Under the pieces are notes generated by a model that was not told the DNA's origin, did no database searches, and worked only from the letters and a program-made list of their open reading frames with translations. From positions 1,426,001-1,490,000 of the forward strand of contig NZ_CP044427.1 in NCBI RefSeq assembly GCF_008843165.1: DNA of 64,000 nucleotides, read 5' to 3'. The position numbers and the translations under genes are program-made. Positions 40,470 through 49,195 of this stretch are shown here, piece by piece. How positions within the stretch are numbered: the first letter of the stretch is position 1; each line of letters begins with the position of its first letter. This DNA comes from Ornithinimicrobium pratense. Lineage in GTDB: Bacteria; Actinomycetota; Actinomycetes; Actinomycetales; Dermatophilaceae.

Positions 40470-41539
40470 TCCCGATCCTGGCGCCCGACGTCCCCACTCC
40501 GTCCTTGGTCGTGGACGTTGACGTCCTGCGCCGCAACATCGCCTCCCTGCACCGCCGTCTCTCCGAGCTCGGGATACGCGTGCGGCCGCACGTCAAGACG
40601 CACAAGTCATTGCAGGTTGGGCGCGAGCAACTGGCGGCCGGGGCCAGCGGGCTCACCGTCGCCACTGTCGGAGAGGCGGAGGTCTTCGCCACCGTGTGCG
40701 ACGACCTGTTCGTCGCCTATCCGCTCTGGCCCGACGCGGCCCAGCTGGCCTCGCTATCGCGGCTGAGTGACGCGGGCAGGATCGCGATCGGCACCGACTC
40801 CGTGGAGGCCGTCCAGCACCTCGCCGCCACGCTGGACCGCCGGGTCGAACTCATGATCGAGGTCGACTCCGGCCACCACCGCAGCGGTTCACGGCCGGAT
40901 GACGTCGGTCGCATCGCCGAGCTCGCGGTGCGCCATGGGTTGACGGTCCGTGGCGTCTTCACCTTTCCCGGGCACAGTTACGCCCCCGGCGGCGGGCAGG
41001 TCGCGGCCCAGGATGAGGCGGATGCGTTGCGGGCTGCGGCCACGTCGTTGCGGGCCGCGACTGGGCAGGACGGGGTCGAGGTGAGCGGCGGTTCTACCCC
41101 GTCGGTCGGCTCAACGCACTCCTCGGTGGTGACCGAGGCCCGCCCGGGCGTCTACGTCTTCAACGACGCCCAGCAGTGGGAACTCGGGACCGTGGACCCC
41201 TCCGAGGTGGCGCTCACCGCATACGCCCGTGTGGTCAGCCGCCGGGCAGGGTATGCCGTGCTTGACGCGGGCAGCAAGGTGCTGGGGTCAGACCGCGCGC
41301 CCTACGCGACCGGTTTTGGCCGACTGCTCGACCACGCGGCCGCCCGAGTGGTGCAGCTCAGCGAGCACCACGCCGTCATCGCCCTGCCTGACGGTGCCGA
41401 CCTGTCCCACGGCGAGGTGGTCCGGGTCGTCCCCAACCACGTCTGCACCGCGGTCAACCTCGTCGACCAACTCCTGCCCGTCACGGACGGCAGGCAGTTG
41501 TCTCCCTGGCCGGTCGACGCCCGGGGCCGGAACCGATAG
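40466..41539 (+). CDS. D-threonine aldolase/D-serine dehydratase-like PLP enzyme
   Basis: Read from GTG 40466, which overlaps the deacylase stop (GTGA). The 357-residue protein is of the alanine-racemase-fold class III PLP type with C-terminal metal site: PSLVVDVDVLRRNI, PLP lysine K44 in RPHVKTHKS, VEVSGGSTPSV phosphate-binding region, and the metal pair H325/C327 in PNHVCTAVN. Relatives include D-threonine aldolase, eukaryotic-type D-serine dehydratase and D-threo-3-hydroxyaspartate dehydratase. With aspartate ammonia-lyase and a C4-dicarboxylate carrier nearby, a D-hydroxyaspartate or D-serine substrate is attractive, but the reaction is not proven by sequence. Confidence 0.87.
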   Translation: MIPILAPDVPTPSLVVDVDVLRRNIASLHRRLSELGIRVRPHVKTHKSLQVGREQLAAGASGLTVATVGEAEVFATVCDDLFVAYPLWPDAAQLASLSRLSDAGRIAIGTDSVEAVQHLAATLDRRVELMIEVDSGHHRSGSRPDDVGRIAELAVRHGLTVRGVFTFPGHSYAPGGGQVAAQDEADALRAAATSLRAATGQDGVEVSGGSTPSVGSTHSSVVTEARPGVYVFNDAQQWELGTVDPSEVALTAYARVVSRRAGYAVLDAGSKVLGSDRAPYATGFGRLLDHAAARVVQLSEHHAVIALPDGADLSHGEVVRVVPNHVCTAVNLVDQLLPVTDGRQLSPWPVDARGRNR

Positions 41540-41553
41540 TCCCAGGAAGGATC

Positions 41554-41895
41554 ATGATGTCCAGTCATTCTGCCTCGTCCTCCGCCACGGCGGAGGACTT
41601 CGAGGAGGATCCGCGCTACCGGATCTCCCAGCGCGAGGCGCTGATGTGCCTGACCTACTGGGTGGTCTACACCGCCTGCTCCGTCACCGTTGCCTGGCTC
41701 CTGGGCAACCGTGACTCCTCCGAGATCGGCTTCGTCCTCGGTTTTCCCGACTGGTTCTTCTGGTCGGCTATCGGCGTGACGGCCGTCTTCGCCACGGTCG
41801 TGCCCTACCTGATGGTGCGGCTGGCCTTCACCGACGTTGACCTGGAGCCGCGACCGCGCTACGGGCACGGTTCTGAAACAGAGGTTCCCTCATGA
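41554..41895 (+). CDS. YhdT/DUF997-type small membrane subunit of a sodium symporter
   Basis: A 113-residue protein with two membrane helices (CLTYWVVYTACSVTVAWLL and FWSAIGVTAVFATVVPYLMV) and the FPDWFFWS motif at the second. In E. coli YhdT is the small partner encoded beside the pantothenate symporter PanF, and the same pair is found here: the stop overlaps the next start by 4 bases. AGGAAGG precedes the ATG. Presumably needed for assembly or activity of the carrier. Confidence 0.85.
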   Translation: MMSSHSASSSATAEDFEEDPRYRISQREALMCLTYWVVYTACSVTVAWLLGNRDSSEIGFVLGFPDWFFWSAIGVTAVFATVVPYLMVRLAFTDVDLEPRPRYGHGSETEVPS

Positions 41896-43394
41896 GGTGG
41901 GACGTCGCCATACCCATCCTGTTCCTCTTCGCGGCGATGGTCCCGATCGCCTACTACGCCTACACCCGAAACCGGGCCGGCGAGGACAAGACCAGCGGCT
42001 ACTACCTGGGCGGTCGAAGCCTGGGCCCTTGGGTCCTGATCTTCACCGTGTTGGCCTCAGCCGCCAGCGCCGGCACATTCATCGGGACGTCGGGGCTCGC
42101 CTACGCGGAGGGTTACGGCTGGGTGTGGGGTGCCATGATGCAAGTGCCGGCAGGCATCCTCGCCCTTGGCCTGGTCGGCAAGAAGTACGCGATCGTCGCC
42201 CGCAAGCTGCGCATGATCACCTTCACCGACTTCTTCAAGGAGCGGTACGAGAGTGGTGCGGTCACCTTCCTGACCGCCACGTGCATGGTGATCTTCCTGG
42301 TGGCTTATATGGTCGCGCAGTTCGTCGGTGGCGCCCGGGTGCTGGAGTCCATCACCGGCATCGACTATTGGATTCTGGTCGTGGTATTCGCCGGGGTGGT
42401 TGCTCTCTACACCGCATTCGGTGGCTTCCTGGCGGCGGCGTTTACCGACGCGGCGCAGGGCATCGTCATGCTGCTGGGCGGTGTGGCGCTGTGGGTCGTC
42501 GTGCTCACCGCGGTCGGCGGGATGACCGAGGTCGAGGCCGGCCAGCGCGAGCTCGACCCTGAGCTCCTCGTGCTGCCCGGTTCCAGCGGTTTCGATCTGC
42601 CGATGATGATCTCTTATGCAGTGATGTTCGGCCTGCTGCTGGCGGCGCTGCCGCACGTGGCGGTCCGGGCGATGTCTTATCGCGACTCCGCGGCCCTGCA
42701 CAAGGCGCTGTGGGTCGGTCCGGCGATCATGGCAATTTTCACCCTCGGGTTTGGTGCGATGGGTTTGATCGGCCGCCTGCTCTATCCGGATGCGGACCTG
42801 GCTGACTTGGTGCTGCCCACTCTCATCATTGAGCATCTGCCCGGACCCCTCGCAGGGGCCATGCTCGCGGCGCCGCTGGCTGCCGTGATGTCCACCGTCG
42901 ACTCGATGATTCTGGTGGTCTCTGCGGCGATTGTCCGGGACTTGTGGGGCGGTTTCGTCAACCCCCGCATGACAGACCAGATGCAGTCCCGGGCTGGCAC
43001 GTGGGCGAGTCTGGGGATTGGTGCGCTGGTGTTGGTGCTGGCCCTGCGTCCGCCCGACTTCCTCCAGCACGTCATCAACTTCGCCATCGGTGGGCTGGAG
43101 GCGGGCCTGTTCGTACCCCTCGTCCTCGGCCTGTACTGGAAGCGCGGCAATGCCCTCGGAGCGATGCTGTCCCTCCTGGGCGGCATGACCTACTATCTGC
43201 TCGCGGCGAACTTCGTGCCCGCTCTTGCCCTCGGAATGATGCCGGTCCTGATGGCCACCGTCTGCTCCGTGGTGCTCTACCTGCTGGCCGGCTACCTCGG
43301 GCCCCGCCCGAGCCGCCGGGTCTTGGTCAAGTTCTGGGGAACGCAGGACGCCATCGACGAGCTGTCTGCCAGGGAGCGCCAGCCCGTCGGCTGA
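41892..43394 (+). CDS. Sodium:solute symporter (SSS family, PanF-like)
   Basis: A 500-residue carrier with about 13 helices. SSS hallmarks are YYLGGRSLGPW near residue 40, FTVLASAASAGTFIGTSGLA with the sodium-site serines, GYGWVWGAMMQ, TFTDFFKERY, YTAFGGFLAAAFTDAAQGIV (the family signature) and AAPLAAVMSTVDSMILVVSA. The closest named type is PanF. In this operon the carried solute is more likely an N-modified D-amino acid or hydantoin-derived acid than pantothenate; this is inference from the neighbours. Confidence 0.92.
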   Translation: MRWDVAIPILFLFAAMVPIAYYAYTRNRAGEDKTSGYYLGGRSLGPWVLIFTVLASAASAGTFIGTSGLAYAEGYGWVWGAMMQVPAGILALGLVGKKYAIVARKLRMITFTDFFKERYESGAVTFLTATCMVIFLVAYMVAQFVGGARVLESITGIDYWILVVVFAGVVALYTAFGGFLAAAFTDAAQGIVMLLGGVALWVVVLTAVGGMTEVEAGQRELDPELLVLPGSSGFDLPMMISYAVMFGLLLAALPHVAVRAMSYRDSAALHKALWVGPAIMAIFTLGFGAMGLIGRLLYPDADLADLVLPTLIIEHLPGPLAGAMLAAPLAAVMSTVDSMILVVSAAIVRDLWGGFVNPRMTDQMQSRAGTWASLGIGALVLVLALRPPDFLQHVINFAIGGLEAGLFVPLVLGLYWKRGNALGAMLSLLGGMTYYLLAANFVPALALGMMPVLMATVCSVVLYLLAGYLGPRPSRRVLVKFWGTQDAIDELSARERQPVG

Positions 43395-43416
43395 GCGGAC
43401 GGCGCTACGGTTTGTC

Positions 43417-44433
43417 ATGAGCGACGAAGACCCCCCGACGCTGGCCACGTTGGCCCGGAGTCTGGGGGTGCACCCCTCGACGGCCTCCCGGGCGTTGAGC
43501 CCGGACCCGCACGTCCGCGCCACCGTCGCGGCGGCGACCGCGGTGCGCGTCCGAGAGGCCGCCGAGCGGATGGGCTACCTGCCGAACCGGGTGGGCGCGT
43601 CCCTGCGGACGGGACGCTCTCGCTCCCTGGGGGTCCTCGTGCCCCATACCTCTGAGTTCGTGGTCGGCTCGATCTATGAGGGTCTGGACACCGCGGCGGT
43701 CGAGAGGGGATACATGACCTTCGTCGCAAACACCTTCGACGACCCTGCGGTCCGCACCGCGAGGATGGCGCACATGCGTCAGTGGGGCGTGGACGCGATC
43801 CTCTACGCGGACGCGCGCCATGGGATCGAGGACCTGCCGAGGTTCGCCGGGACCCCCTGCATCCCGATCGTCCGCTGGGGCGCGACACCTCACCGCCTGC
43901 ACCCGGATGACGAGGAGGGCGGCCGGCTCGTGGCCCGCCACCTCGTGGACCGAGGGTATCTGGACGCTGCGGTGATCACCGGCCCAGAGCACGCCAGCAC
44001 CACTCGTGACCGGGTAGCGGGATTCCTCCAGGAGTACCGCCGCCTCGGCGGCCATGTCGACGACGACCTCGTGCTGGCGTCCACATTCGAGGTGAGCAGC
44101 GGACGGCAGGCCGCAGTCTCGATCCTGGAGCGGCGGCTGCCGGCGGCGATCGTCACCGGGCACGACCTGATCGCTCTGGGCGTCTACGGCATCGCCCGGG
44201 AGCGAGGCCTGGAGATCGGTGCCGATCTCGGCGTCGTCGGTTATAACGATCTCGAGTTGTCAGCGCATCTGTCTGTGCCCCTGACGTCCGTATCGTGGGA
44301 CTTCCAGGCGCTGGGGCGCGCGATTGCGATCGAGACGATCGCGTGGCTGGAGGGTCGAGAGGAGCGGGTGGAGATCCCGGTGCCCCGGCTCATGGCCCGA
44401 GCCTCGACGTGCGGAGGAGAGGATGAAAGATGA
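43417..44433 (+). CDS. LacI-family transcriptional regulator
   Basis: A 338-residue regulator. HTH: TLATLARSLGVHPSTASRAL, with hinge-helix region YLPNRVGASLRTGRSRSLGV. The periplasmic-binding-protein-like core follows (SIYEGLDTAAVERGYMTFVA to LEIGADLGVVGYNDLELSAH and LTSVSWDFQALGRAIAIE). It lies 22 bases after the symporter gene and overlaps the esterase gene by 4 bases, so is part of the same transcript. The palindrome at 37903 is the probable operator, giving feedback control of the operon. The inducer would be an intermediate of the pathway. Confidence 0.93.
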   Translation: MSDEDPPTLATLARSLGVHPSTASRALSPDPHVRATVAAATAVRVREAAERMGYLPNRVGASLRTGRSRSLGVLVPHTSEFVVGSIYEGLDTAAVERGYMTFVANTFDDPAVRTARMAHMRQWGVDAILYADARHGIEDLPRFAGTPCIPIVRWGATPHRLHPDDEEGGRLVARHLVDRGYLDAAVITGPEHASTTRDRVAGFLQEYRRLGGHVDDDLVLASTFEVSSGRQAAVSILERRLPAAIVTGHDLIALGVYGIARERGLEIGADLGVVGYNDLELSAHLSVPLTSVSWDFQALGRAIAIETIAWLEGREERVEIPVPRLMARASTCGGEDER

Positions 44434-45398
44434 CCCTGCCGCTGGCCCCCGAGGCCGCCGCACTCCTGGCGAGCGCGCCGCCGCGTCCAGAGCGGCATAC
44501 CCAGTCGGTCGAGGACAACCGCCGCAGCCTCCGGGAAGCGGCGAGGCTCTTCGCCCCGGGGCCGGAGCTGCCAGAGGTTCGCGATTGCGCCCTCGCGACG
44601 CCGGTAGGAGACATCCCTGCGCGGATCTACCGTTCAGGCCCGGGCGTCAGTGCCGCCCTGGTGTATTTCCACGGCGGTGGGTGGGCGCTCGGCGACCTCG
44701 ACACCCACGACTCGATCTGCCGCAACCTCGCCCATGACACCGTCTGCACGGTGATCTCGGTGGACTATCGGCAACCGCCCGAGCACCGGTTCCCAGTCGC
44801 GCTCCAGGACGCCGTGGCCGCGGTGGCGGCGGTGGCAGAGCAAGCACCGCAGCTTCAGGTGGACCGGCGGCGACTGGCGGTGGGAGGGGACAGCGCCGGC
44901 GGAAGCCTGGCAGCGGCGGCCGCGCAGCAACTTGCTGCCGAGGTGGAGCTCGCCCACCAGTTGCTGCTGATCCCGGCCCTCGACGCGCGCCTGGCCCGGT
45001 GGCCCAGCTACGAGGAGTTCGCCAGCGGCACGCCCTTGAGCCGACGTGACATGGAGTGGTACTACGAGCAGTACTGCCCCGAGCCAGCCCTCGACGACCC
45101 CCGCCTCTCGCCGCTCGCAGCGCGGGACCTAGCCGGACTGCCGCCCGCAACGATCGTCACCGCGGAATGCGACCCGTTGCGCGACGAGGGCGAGGCTTAC
45201 GCGGACCTGCTGTCCCGGGCACAGGTGCCCGTCGAGCTGCGCCGGTATAAGGGTATGTTTCATCCCTTCGTCCTCTACGGGGCCCGGCTCGACGCCGCCC
45301 GCGACGCCCAGCGTTATGCCGCCTCTCGGCTTCGGAAAGCGTTCGAGGAGGCTGTGTCCGACGGTCCTCGACGAGGGGCCGGCTGGTCCAGACCGTGA
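44430..45398 (+). CDS. Alpha/beta-hydrolase of the hormone-sensitive lipase type (family IV esterase)
   Basis: A 322-residue esterase. The oxyanion motif is YFHGGGWALGD, the nucleophile lies in GGDSAGGS (S155), the acid in ECDPLRDEGEAYAD and the histidine in GMFHPF, exactly the HSL-family order. Short-chain acyl or aryl esters are the usual substrates. ATGA overlap with the LacI gene makes it the last member of the operon; it may release a side-chain ester or the acyl group of the imported compound. Confidence 0.92.
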   Translation: MTLPLAPEAAALLASAPPRPERHTQSVEDNRRSLREAARLFAPGPELPEVRDCALATPVGDIPARIYRSGPGVSAALVYFHGGGWALGDLDTHDSICRNLAHDTVCTVISVDYRQPPEHRFPVALQDAVAAVAAVAEQAPQLQVDRRRLAVGGDSAGGSLAAAAAQQLAAEVELAHQLLLIPALDARLARWPSYEEFASGTPLSRRDMEWYYEQYCPEPALDDPRLSPLAARDLAGLPPATIVTAECDPLRDEGEAYADLLSRAQVPVELRRYKGMFHPFVLYGARLDAARDAQRYAASRLRKAFEEAVSDGPRRGAGWSRP

Positions 45399-45453
45399 GC
45401 TGGCGCCTGCGGAACTGGCCGCCCTTGGGGTGCCTTGCCGGCTGCTCGACCGA

Positions 45454-46188
45454 TCACTCGCTGTCTTCTCCCTGGTCCTGGGGACTACGAACCAAGAAGT
45501 ACATGCCGATCACGGTGAGGAGACCGGATCCTACTGCGGCAGCGATCGCGCCGCCCTCACCCACCAAGTCCTCCAGGAAGACCCGTGCCTCTGAGTCGGG
45601 GTCGACCATGGCTATGACGACGAAGGCCCCCACCACCAGTGTGGCCAAGACCTTGCCCGACATTTGGTGCCATCGGGATTGGCCCTTCTTTCCTAGCGAC
45701 TCACCTGCCTTGGCCATCTGCTTGGCACGCAGCACTCGCAGGGCTCCCACACTTCGCAGCACGCGGAACAGCTGAAGGGGCCCGATGCTGAAGACGACTG
45801 CCAGGACCCCCGCGCCTGTCAGCCCGACGAGCCACCAGTTGCGGCGGAGCCAGCCGATCTTCTGGGGCGAGACGAGAAACAGCACGGCGGTCTCGAAAAC
45901 CAGCACCGCCGTGACGAGCCACAGGCCTATGTGCCCGATCATCTCGAAGGGCTCGTCCAAGAGGGTCAAGAAGACTGCGGGCACCGAAACGATCGCAGCG
46001 ATCAGCACCGGCCAGGCCAACCGGTTCTCCCACCGCTCCTGGACCTCGTTGAGTTCTTCTTCGCTCCCTCTTCCCAAGGCAGTTTCCTTGAGGTCCCTGG
46101 CCTCCGCAGGCGCCTGGTCGGTGAGTTCTCCGGAGCGGGAGGAACGTGAGGCGTCGTCAGGCCCTTGCGAAGAGCGGGGGGTGGTCAC
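45454..46188 (-). CDS. Ion-channel-like membrane protein with a voltage-sensor-like helix
   Basis: Read from GTG 46188 (244 residues); the frame is open further upstream but poor. After an acidic cytoplasmic leader come helices LAWPVLIAAIVSVPAVFLTL, IGHIGLWLVTAVLVFETAVL and WWLVGLTGAGVLAVVF, then LFRVLRSVGALRVLRAKQMA, whose arginines every three residues resemble an S4 segment. Two more helices follow (VLATLVVGAFVVIAM, AVGSGLLTVIGMYFL). The region between them lacks the TVGYG-type potassium filter. It is therefore an ion-transport-domain relative, possibly a non-canonical channel. Confidence 0.7.
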   Translation of the reverse strand: MTTPRSSQGPDDASRSSRSGELTDQAPAEARDLKETALGRGSEEELNEVQERWENRLAWPVLIAAIVSVPAVFLTLLDEPFEMIGHIGLWLVTAVLVFETAVLFLVSPQKIGWLRRNWWLVGLTGAGVLAVVFSIGPLQLFRVLRSVGALRVLRAKQMAKAGESLGKKGQSRWHQMSGKVLATLVVGAFVVIAMVDPDSEARVFLEDLVGEGGAIAAAVGSGLLTVIGMYFLVRSPQDQGEDSE

Positions 46189-46343
46189 GACGTCACGATA
46201 ACGGCACCACCAATCGGCCAGGTCGCGCCCAACCGCCTGCTCTTCCCCGTGGCGGTCTCCAGAGCATCGTTTCTCCGGGGTGTGCCCGGACGCAGGCCGC
46301 CGGGTGGCGAGCATCGCTCACCCCCCGGTGGGGCATGCGGAAA

Positions 46344-47523
46344 TCAGCGACGCTTGGGGTAGGGGTACTTCACCACCGAGCCACTCTCCCCGAAGACACC
46401 CGTCGTGGCATACAGCCAGGGCCCGTTCACGGCTACGTCGGCGGGGAATTCGGCCTCGAACACGGTGCGCACGCGACCCTTGTCCTTGATAACCGAGACC
46501 TTGTTGCCGAAGAGCTCGGCCACGAAGAGCCGCCCGTTGGGGGCGATGGCCAGCCCGGTCGCGCCGTGCATCCCGTCGGCGACCACCTTGGTCGAGCCGG
46601 ACTTGGCGTTGACCCGGTAGACCTTGCTCAACGGCAGGATCTCTCCGGCCTGGCCTTGAAGCGTCGGGACGTAGAGGTAGCCCTTGTGCCCGATCTGCAC
46701 GTCCGTCGGCACCGACTCGGGGTGAACGTCTTGCCCACCACGCAATCGGGGACGTCGGTGTTCATCTCGATGCCGGTGTCCGCGACGAATCCCTCTAGCC
46801 GCGCCTGGTAGCCCTCCTCCAGCTCGGCGGTGAACTGCACAGTGGAGGCCGGCAGCACGGCGACCGCGGAGATGTCGCCTTGGCGGTTCATCTTCAGGAT
46901 CGCGTTCGCCGCCGCGTCCGCGACGTAGATGGTGCCGTCCTCGGCCACGGTCAACTGGTAGGCGTTGGACTCGACGATCCCGGTGTACTCCTGGAGGAAC
47001 GGCGTGCCCTGCAGTTCCTCCGGGAAGGCCGCCTCGAACTCCGCCAGCTGTGCGGCGCAACTGCCCCGCAGCCCGACGAAGCCGTAGCGGGTGCCGGCGT
47101 CGGGGTTGTTGGTCATCTCGTGCTCCCAGAAGTTGCCGCTGACGACCGAGCGCTCGCCGCGCTTGTCGATCTTGACGACGTGGCTCGCCGGCATCTCGCC
47201 GCCGAAGTCCGCCTCGAGGTGGTAGGTCGCGCCCCGGTGGTGGGCGACCCCGCCGAGAGACTGGGTCTCTGGGTTGGTGAGCGAGGTGACCGTCTCCACC
47301 CCGCCCCGCTGGGTGATCTTCGACAGTACGCCCATGAAGTTCTGCGTGACGTAGAGGTCTTTGCCCTTGCCCACGTCGAGCGAGAGGGGACCGACAAGAC
47401 CCGAGGCGATGACCTCTGGGTCCTGGGATCGAGCCTGGGCCGGAGCCGCGGCCAGGGTGACGACGAGAGCCAGACTGCTGGCTCCCCCCCCGGTGGGTGT
47501 CTACGCTTTTCGGCGGCTCTCAA
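46344..47523 (-). pseudogene. ScyD/ScyE-like secreted beta-propeller protein, frameshifted twice
   Basis: Coding signal is strong throughout but split. An export signal can be read as SSLALVVTLAAAPAQA, followed by DVGKGKDLYVTQNFMGVLSK, TYHLEADFGGEMPASHVVKI, YQLTVAEDGTIYVADAAANA and GLAIAPNGRLFVAELFGNKV, an NHL/propeller pattern found in ScyD/ScyE family proteins. One break is a run of eight C at 47484-47491 (8 G on the coding strand) that separates the start from the signal peptide; the other is a missing base near 46724 (CCCCGAG where CCCCGGAG is expected). Both are at runs, so base-call errors or slippage are possible. Confidence 0.7.
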
Positions 47524-47562
47524 GACCGCTTTAAGGGCGCCCCATGCAGGCTTGCCCGGGGG

Positions 47563-47922
47563 TCAGCCGTGACTGCCCTCTTCCACCCCGGTCACGGTGG
47601 TGAGCAGGAAGACGCTGTCCTCCATTGCCATGACGCCGTGACGCTCCTTGGTCAGCTGGTCCAGCTGCCCTTGGGAGAGACGAGCGCTGGATCCCGAGTC
47701 GGTGGTGACCTCGATCGCGCCCCGCAGCACCTGGATCGTGGCCGCCGGTGGTGCGTTGTGGTCCGAGAGCCGGGAGCCGGATGTCAGGGCGATGACCGTC
47801 TGGCGCAGGTGGCCGTCCAGGACCAGCAGCTCGGCATGCCTGCCGTGCTCGCTCTGCAGCGCGGTCTGCAGGATGGTGTCGGCGGCGGCGCTCAGGTCGT
47901 GCGGTGCGGTGGGCGAGGTCAT
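47563..47922 (-). CDS. Cupin-domain protein
   Basis: A 119-residue single-domain cupin. SRLSDHNAPPAATIQVLRGA is the first cupin motif (with His and the strand after it), and LSQGQLDQLTKERHGVMAME holds the second motif, where the usual PxxxxH is changed to KERHGV; VFLLTTVTG is the last strand. The helical start (AADTILQTALQSEHG) is like that of small cupins that bind metal and sense or bind small compounds. Function not further defined. Its transcription would run away from the catalase gene's terminator hairpin. Confidence 0.85.
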   Translation of the reverse strand: MTSPTAPHDLSAAADTILQTALQSEHGRHAELLVLDGHLRQTVIALTSGSRLSDHNAPPAATIQVLRGAIEVTTDSGSSARLSQGQLDQLTKERHGVMAMEDSVFLLTTVTGVEEGSHG

Positions 47923-48015
47923 ACCAGCACCCTAGCGACGACAGCGGTGAACTACCCGGTGACAACCCTCCGGAGCCATCACCCGACGCAGAAGGCTGGG
48001 GCAGCGAGAGCCGCT

Positions 48016-48050
48016 CGCGGAAGGAGCCGTGGCCAAGGGCTCCTTCCGCG
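48016..48050 (-). terminator. Strong hairpin downstream of the Mn-catalase gene
   Basis: A perfect 13-bp stem: CGCGGAAGGAGCC (48016-48028) pairs with GGCTCCTTCCGCG (48038-48050) around a 9-base loop. It lies 93 bases past the catalase stop. No T-run follows, as is common in high-GC actinobacteria. Confidence 0.6.
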
Positions 48051-48142
48051 GGTCTCATCGCTCTGTCCTACCAGCCGCCTTCTTGAGGGCGCGGCACGGC
48101 ATACCCGTCAGGGGCGCACCTGTGCCCACCGGGCGGGGAGCT

Positions 48143-49024
48143 TCACTCCTTGTGCAACTTGTCCTGCACGGCGCTGGCCATCTTCTCCACGCGGTTCGGC
48201 ACGTCGGTCGTGCCGAACAGTCGCGAGTCGGGGCGGGTGGGCGGCGGCATGGGTGCAGAGGTGGTCGGGCCCTCGTGGTAGCTGAACTCGCCGTTGCCGT
48301 CCGGGGTCGGCCCGGAGGCCCAGGGACCGTCACCGGCCGCGGCGCCGTCGGAGAAGTTGAGGTACTGGTAGGACACCTCCGTCACCTCCTTCTTCTGCGG
48401 GAAGTTGCTCGGGACCGGCAGCTGCTCCAGGCCGTCCTCCTTGAGCTGTTCGATCGCGCGCAGCCACTGGTTCTGGTGCATGGTGTCGCGCGCCAGCAGG
48501 AAGGCGAGCAGGTCGCGCACGCCTGAGTCGTCGGTCATGTGGTAGAGCCGGGCCACTTGCACGCGGCCCTGCATCTCGGCGTTGGCGTTGGCGTGGAAGT
48601 CCGCCATCAGGTTGCCGCTGGCGGTGATGTAGGCACCGCTCCAGGGGTTGCCGTTGCTGTCCACCGGGCGGGCGCCGGCGCCAGCCACGATGGCGTGCTG
48701 CACGTCCATGCCACCCATCACCGCGGCCACGGTCGGGTCGGCTTGGACGGCATCCTTGGTGATGCCGAGCGGGGCGTCCTCGAGCAGCTGGGCGATCATC
48801 GTCGCCAGCATCTCGACGTGCCCCATCTCCTCCGCGCCGATGCCAAAGAGCATGTCGCGGTACTTGCCGGGCAGGTGGCTGTTCCACGACTGGAAGCCGT
48901 ACTGCATCGCGACGGTGATCTCGCCGTACTGCCCGCCGAGCACCTCCTGCAGCTTGCGGGCGAAGACGGCGTCGGGCTTGTCCGGGGTGGCCTTGAACTG
49001 CAGCTCTTGGCGATGGAAGAACAT
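48143..49024 (-). CDS. Manganese-containing catalase
   Basis: Degrades hydrogen peroxide with a di-manganese centre. The 293-residue protein has the ferritin-like four-helix bundle of this family: GGQYGEITVAMQYGFQSWN, GAEEMGHVEMLATMIAQLL (ExxH metal ligands), MADFHANANAEMQGRVQVA with the next Glu, and LLARDTMHQNQWLRAIEQL with the last His. Starts MFFHRQELQF like other members. AAGGAG precedes the ATG. A Pro/Thr-rich tail of about 70 residues ends the chain. Part of an oxidative/copper stress neighbourhood. Confidence 0.95.
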   Translation of the reverse strand: MFFHRQELQFKATPDKPDAVFARKLQEVLGGQYGEITVAMQYGFQSWNSHLPGKYRDMLFGIGAEEMGHVEMLATMIAQLLEDAPLGITKDAVQADPTVAAVMGGMDVQHAIVAGAGARPVDSNGNPWSGAYITASGNLMADFHANANAEMQGRVQVARLYHMTDDSGVRDLLAFLLARDTMHQNQWLRAIEQLKEDGLEQLPVPSNFPQKKEVTEVSYQYLNFSDGAAAGDGPWASGPTPDGNGEFSYHEGPTTSAPMPPPTRPDSRLFGTTDVPNRVEKMASAVQDKLHKE

Positions 49025-49195
49025 GCCGGGGACTCCTTGAGACGGAAGGGGGACAGCGCGCCGGGAGACTCCTCGCGCCGACGGTGACCATGACGATCCC
49101 GTCCTCTGAAAGTAGGAGCCCCGACCCGTTCCGGCAACGTGAAACGATGACCCATCGTTGGCCGTGCGCGGCAGGCGCGAGCCTCATACGGTGCT

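Noticed and set aside
42057..43523. Long minus-strand frame of 488 codons
   Set aside because: Antisense of the sodium symporter gene; His/Gln/Arg-rich, as expected from reversed membrane-protein codons.
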